From Ephemerocybe angulata (Eukaryota > Basidiomycota > Agaricomycetes > Agaricales > Psathyrellaceae): a DNA stretch of 64,000 bases. Position 1 is the stretch's first letter. Each line of letters opens with the position of its first letter. This document shows positions 60,728 to 64,000 of the stretch, one piece after another. The notes beneath the pieces were generated by a model that was not told the origin of the DNA, did not search any database, and worked only from the letters and a program-made list of their open reading frames with translations. The stretch covers positions 310,001-374,000 of the forward strand of contig JAACJK010000004.1 of assembly GCA_013368325.1 (NCBI GenBank). Direction: 5' to 3'. Both the position numbers and the translations under genes were made by a program.

Positions 60728-62670
60728 ATGTATAGCTGCCGTTGGACGCTCTATGCAAGCCATGTAACAGGGCTAAGCGCCCGAACTGCCAGGACTGCCA
60801 GTTCACGCCTGGGCGCTTCCCGTAATGCCTGGAGCCGTGGATTCGTCCAAGCCCATGCCGCCATCTGCCCACCAAGGGCTCATTGTCGCTCTGGAGCCAC
60901 AAGTCTAGTCCAAAGTCGGCGAGGGATCTCCTGGGCAGCACTTATGGCACGAGCCAAAGTGGCCGAGCCCAGTGACGCACCGGATAATGAGGAGGATGCA
61001 GCACGGGCTGCTATCCTGGATAAAGTCATGAAAGGTCGCCAGCCAACAGACCTCATGCTGCGCTGTGAGTACGAATGCTCTAGCGGTTCAAATGTCGCCT
61101 GACTCGCTCGTAGGTACAATCCTGGACTCCGAAGGAACCGTCAAAACTATTTCGGGCCAATTCAAAAAGTCGGAATTGTGCGCGGAGAACGGTCTCTACG
61201 TATGACCCACCATCTCATCTTACCTGCAAGCGTACGTACTTACGTCCTGTGTAGGCCCGTGACCTCCGAAAAATCGATTCAAGAGTCCCCAATCTAGTCC
61301 CAACTATCCTCATTCGAAAAGAAGCAGTCCTAGTACGCCGCCACCTCCGTCCTCGAGACCTTCGTCTGACAAGTCTAGATTAATATCCTACACATCAGGG
61401 CGCTGGTAAAAGCGGACGCTATCGTACTCTTTGATACCTACGGTTCTGCCGATTCAAGGCTGCATTCCGTGTTCCTATACCATCTAGAAGTTCGTCATTT
61501 CATATGTGCATTGCGACTTGACTAATTTCATTGCAGCATAATCTAAAGGCCAAGGGCTCTGGGCTTCCTTACGAATTCCGGTAGGCCCATTTAATTGACT
61601 CGTGGTCCAGAACGTGCTAAAGAGTTTCATAGTGCTATAGAATCTATCCTACTCTCTGTGCTCAGTGCTCTCGAAGCCGAAATGGTCTTCATTCGCAACC
61701 TTGTCGGTGGATTGCTGGCGGAAATGGAGGACAATATCGACAGAGACCGATTCAAACGTTTGCTTCATTATTCCCGCCGACTGGCCAGTTTCAAAAATAG
61801 AGCAAAACTGGTAGGCACACCATTTCGTAACACACCCACGTTCACGCCTCACATGCATTCCTCGACAGGTCGAAGAAGCAATTGACGAGGTCCTGGCCCA
61901 GGGTACGTTTTGCCACCTATTCCTTCGGGCTGCCCGGAGCTGATAATGCCGTTGTAGACGAGGACATGAACGCTATGTACCTTACTGACAAACTAAATAA
62001 TGTGCCCCGTCAAATCCAAGACCACGAAGATTTGGAACTATTACTGGAGTCCTTCTCGAAACAGGTCGAAGAAATCGTCAACGAGGCTGAGAACATCGAG
62101 GTATGGAGGAATTAGCATGGGCGCTTAAATTTTTTACTGACCACACATGTCAGGCGAACGTTCAATCGACCCAAGAGATTGTAGAGCTGATTCTGGACTC
62201 AAACCGCAACGCCCTACTCACTCTGGACCTCAAGGTGTGTGTTTGTCGGTCAGATTTCCTGTGGTTTCTCATAGTTTATCAGGTCTCTATTGCGACGTGC
62301 GGTATTGGCACTGGAGCCCTCGTTGCTGGCCTCTTTGGAATGAATGTACGAGCGAGGTTTCTCTGTACTTTTCGATGACTGATGATTCTCGAACAGTTAA
62401 CTAGTCATCTGGAGACCAATCCGTACGGATTCTACGTCCTGTCAGGGGTAGCCTCAGGACTTGCCCTTCTAGTGGCGTTTGTGGGACTTCGGAAGTGAGT
62501 GGACCTTCGGCCTTGGGGTACCCTAAACTAATCAATGCCCCAGACTTGCCAAAATCCGAAAGGTTGGGCTATCATCATCCATCCCAACTGGGCAATCCCC
62601 AAAGTCAAGAGGGAAGAAGGGATACCTTCCTTTGCCACTTCGAAAGCGTCACCTTGGCGGGTGGTCGTAA
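60728..62670 (+). CDS. MRS2: Mrs2/Lpe10-type mitochondrial magnesium transporter (CorA family)
   Basis: Magnesium channel of the inner mitochondrial membrane. I start it at MYSCRWTLYASHVTGL (60728), since the next 60 residues are Arg/Ser/Ala-rich without acids, a typical import signal. After it come DLMLRC, GTVKTISGQFKKSELCAENG, ARDLRKIDSR then VPTILIRKEAVL, ADAIVLFDTYG and LPYEFRALESILLSVLSALE. Helices with FKRLLHYSRRLASFKNRAKL and DEDMNAMYLTDK follow. The transmembrane end is VSIATCGIGTGALVAGLFGM then N, giving the essential GMN motif, followed by LTSHLETNPYGFYVLSGVAS. The basic tail ends RKRHLGGWS at 62670. About ten short exons, phases checked at the 3' end. Mrs2 and Lpe10 paralogues cannot be told apart here. 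Confidence 0.9.
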
Positions 62671-63214
62671 GAGCCGACCCATGCTACCGCCTCTCCCTCT
62701 CTTGATGTCGACATTCAACTCGCTACAACGTACCGGGTTAGCGTCGCATTCCGAGCTCCAACCCCACCTCACCAGGAAAGTAGCACTCATACCACTCCCC
62801 GACAGCCGCCGTACGCGCTCTAGGTCCAGCTCGCGTGAGTCCAACGCCGCATGGCTCACGGGCAATGTGTATCAGGCGAGCGAACCGCGTCGTCCCCTTC
62901 TGGCGCCGATTTCGGTGGTATGCGAGGACCGCACGACTTCCGGGCATGATAGATAGGATAACCTTTCGCTTCGAACGAGATCCGAGAGCTTCAAACAGGC
63001 GGCCCTGAAGGGCGGTCGTCAGCAGGCCTAGTTGGTTGCCTCTTATGCTTGGTATGTTCCTAAAGAGAACCAATCCATCTCCGGACTCTATAATTTCCCC
63101 TGGCTGGGACATTAATTACATTACGCTGCTGTACTTACCCCCGCTCTTCCGCATAAACAGCAAACTTTTCTGGCCGTCTCGTCAAGCAGGTCACTTGATG
63201 GTGCCATCTGTCCT
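62671..63214. other. intergenic, nothing recognised
   Basis: 3' flank of the magnesium transporter. ORFs on both strands (62605-62865 minus, 62738-63112 minus, 63036-63248 plus) show no convincing protein features. Confidence 0.4.
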
Positions 63215-63630
63215 TTGTTCTGCAAGTTTGGTGGTCTTTGGAGCTTAGCTTCGGGGGATGCTAGGATAGGCGTAGGAGGCTACGCAACTTTGAAGGCCTG
63301 GCTGGTGATTTCTGCAAGGGAGGCAGGAAGCGTCGTCACATTAAATTCTCCTGTATCCACCCATGACTGTAGGGCCTCGTCATCGTGCTTTGTAGGTGAG
63401 TCCTTGTTCTCAGAACCTCTGACCCATCTGCCTCCGCTGGCACGCCATCATAATACTGACTCGGTTTTGTTCTAGGACTCGTCACAAATGAACCCGGAAT
63501 GGTTGAGGATACTGACGTCGGGTCTCTATTCAACGTCATGGGCAGTATGTTGGTACTTTTCGTTTGTGGCCTGGAGAACGTGAGCTCAGATCAAATGCAC
63601 TCTCATCACGCAATTCTGGTGCCACTGTAG
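63215..63630 (+). CDS. possible small hypothetical gene
   Basis: A tentative two-exon model (63215-63395, then 63476-63630; 80-bp intron with GTGAGT donor and TTCTAG acceptor, in phase) gives 111 aa. It starts MFCKFGGLWSLASGDARIGV, and after the junction continues LVTNEPGMVEDTDVGSLFN. No family recognised. The splice sites are good but the composition is only weakly protein-like. The remaining sequence to 64000 shows no gene I can support. Confidence 0.25.
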
Positions 63631-64000
63631 ACGCTGCCAGGTCCTCTGGGAGGCTGAGTACGCGTCCGTGGACACGACAGCACTAGCGCTTCTTTGACAA
63701 GATCAAGATCGTTCGAAAATCAGCCTCCCATCTGGTGCCATTTAACGGAAAGGGAAGGTCGAGGGCGCGCCAGTGGAGACGTCATTACAAAGGCTATCAG
63801 CTCAATCGCCAGGATCTAGCGACGCTGGCTGACCAGACTGCCGGTACGATCGACTCTGCTACTAATAACCGCCACCTTTATGCTTCAGCTTGGAGACGAA
63901 CCTTTCTCAGTTCCGTTTGCCTAACGGAGGCTTATTCACCAGCAGCGCGGTTAAGCTCGGATTGCGGGGTAGTGGCGTCTGTGACAGTCAACCCCAGGTC

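Overview
The window looks like nuclear DNA of an Agaricomycete (mushroom-forming basidiomycete). Nearly every gene is split by short introns (about 45-100 bp, GTNNGT...YAG). It carries families typical of that group: a Plavaka (KDZ-related) DNA transposase, a DUF6698 protein and a fungal TET/JBP dioxygenase. I assembled gene models by reading exons across splice sites and checking phase; where I could not, the entry says so.

Left part (1 to about 36 kb) is accessory, repeat-rich sequence. It holds a gene fragment running off the left edge, a G-rich minisatellite (1.15-2.0 kb), a DUF6698 gene, two small unknown genes (4.4-6.3 kb) and a Plavaka transposase (6.6-11.5 kb, minus). Next comes a large unknown gene 'A' (12.0-14.9 kb, minus), divergent from a 1270-aa TET/JBP-type 2-oxoglutarate/Fe(II) dioxygenase (15.8-20.0 kb, plus). 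This enzyme continues through a basic linker into a roughly 600-aa helical C-terminal region of unknown type. About 3.5 kb further on is gene 'B' (23.5-26.4 kb, plus), a diverged paralogue of A. Then come an 890-aa membrane-segment protein (27.0-30.0 kb), a tandem duplication (30.2-31.0 kb) and three unknown genes, one built on 87-bp coding repeats.

TET/JBP genes of basidiomycetes are known to travel with KDZ transposons. The transposase, A, TET and B block is therefore the most interesting part of the window. Short tandem hairpins with a TTYAT loop and compensatory stem changes lie in the A/TET promoter and again upstream of B.

Right part (about 37 kb to the end) is conserved single-copy gene space: D-amino-acid oxidase, aquaglyceroporin, an oxysterol-binding protein, a WW-domain low-complexity nuclear protein, an UNC-50/Gmh1 homologue, calcineurin A, a fumarase/aspartase-superfamily enzyme resembling bacterial 3-carboxymuconate cycloisomerase, a nucleotidyltransferase-fold protein and an Mrs2/Lpe10-type mitochondrial magnesium transporter. 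No rRNA, tRNA or CRISPR was recognised.
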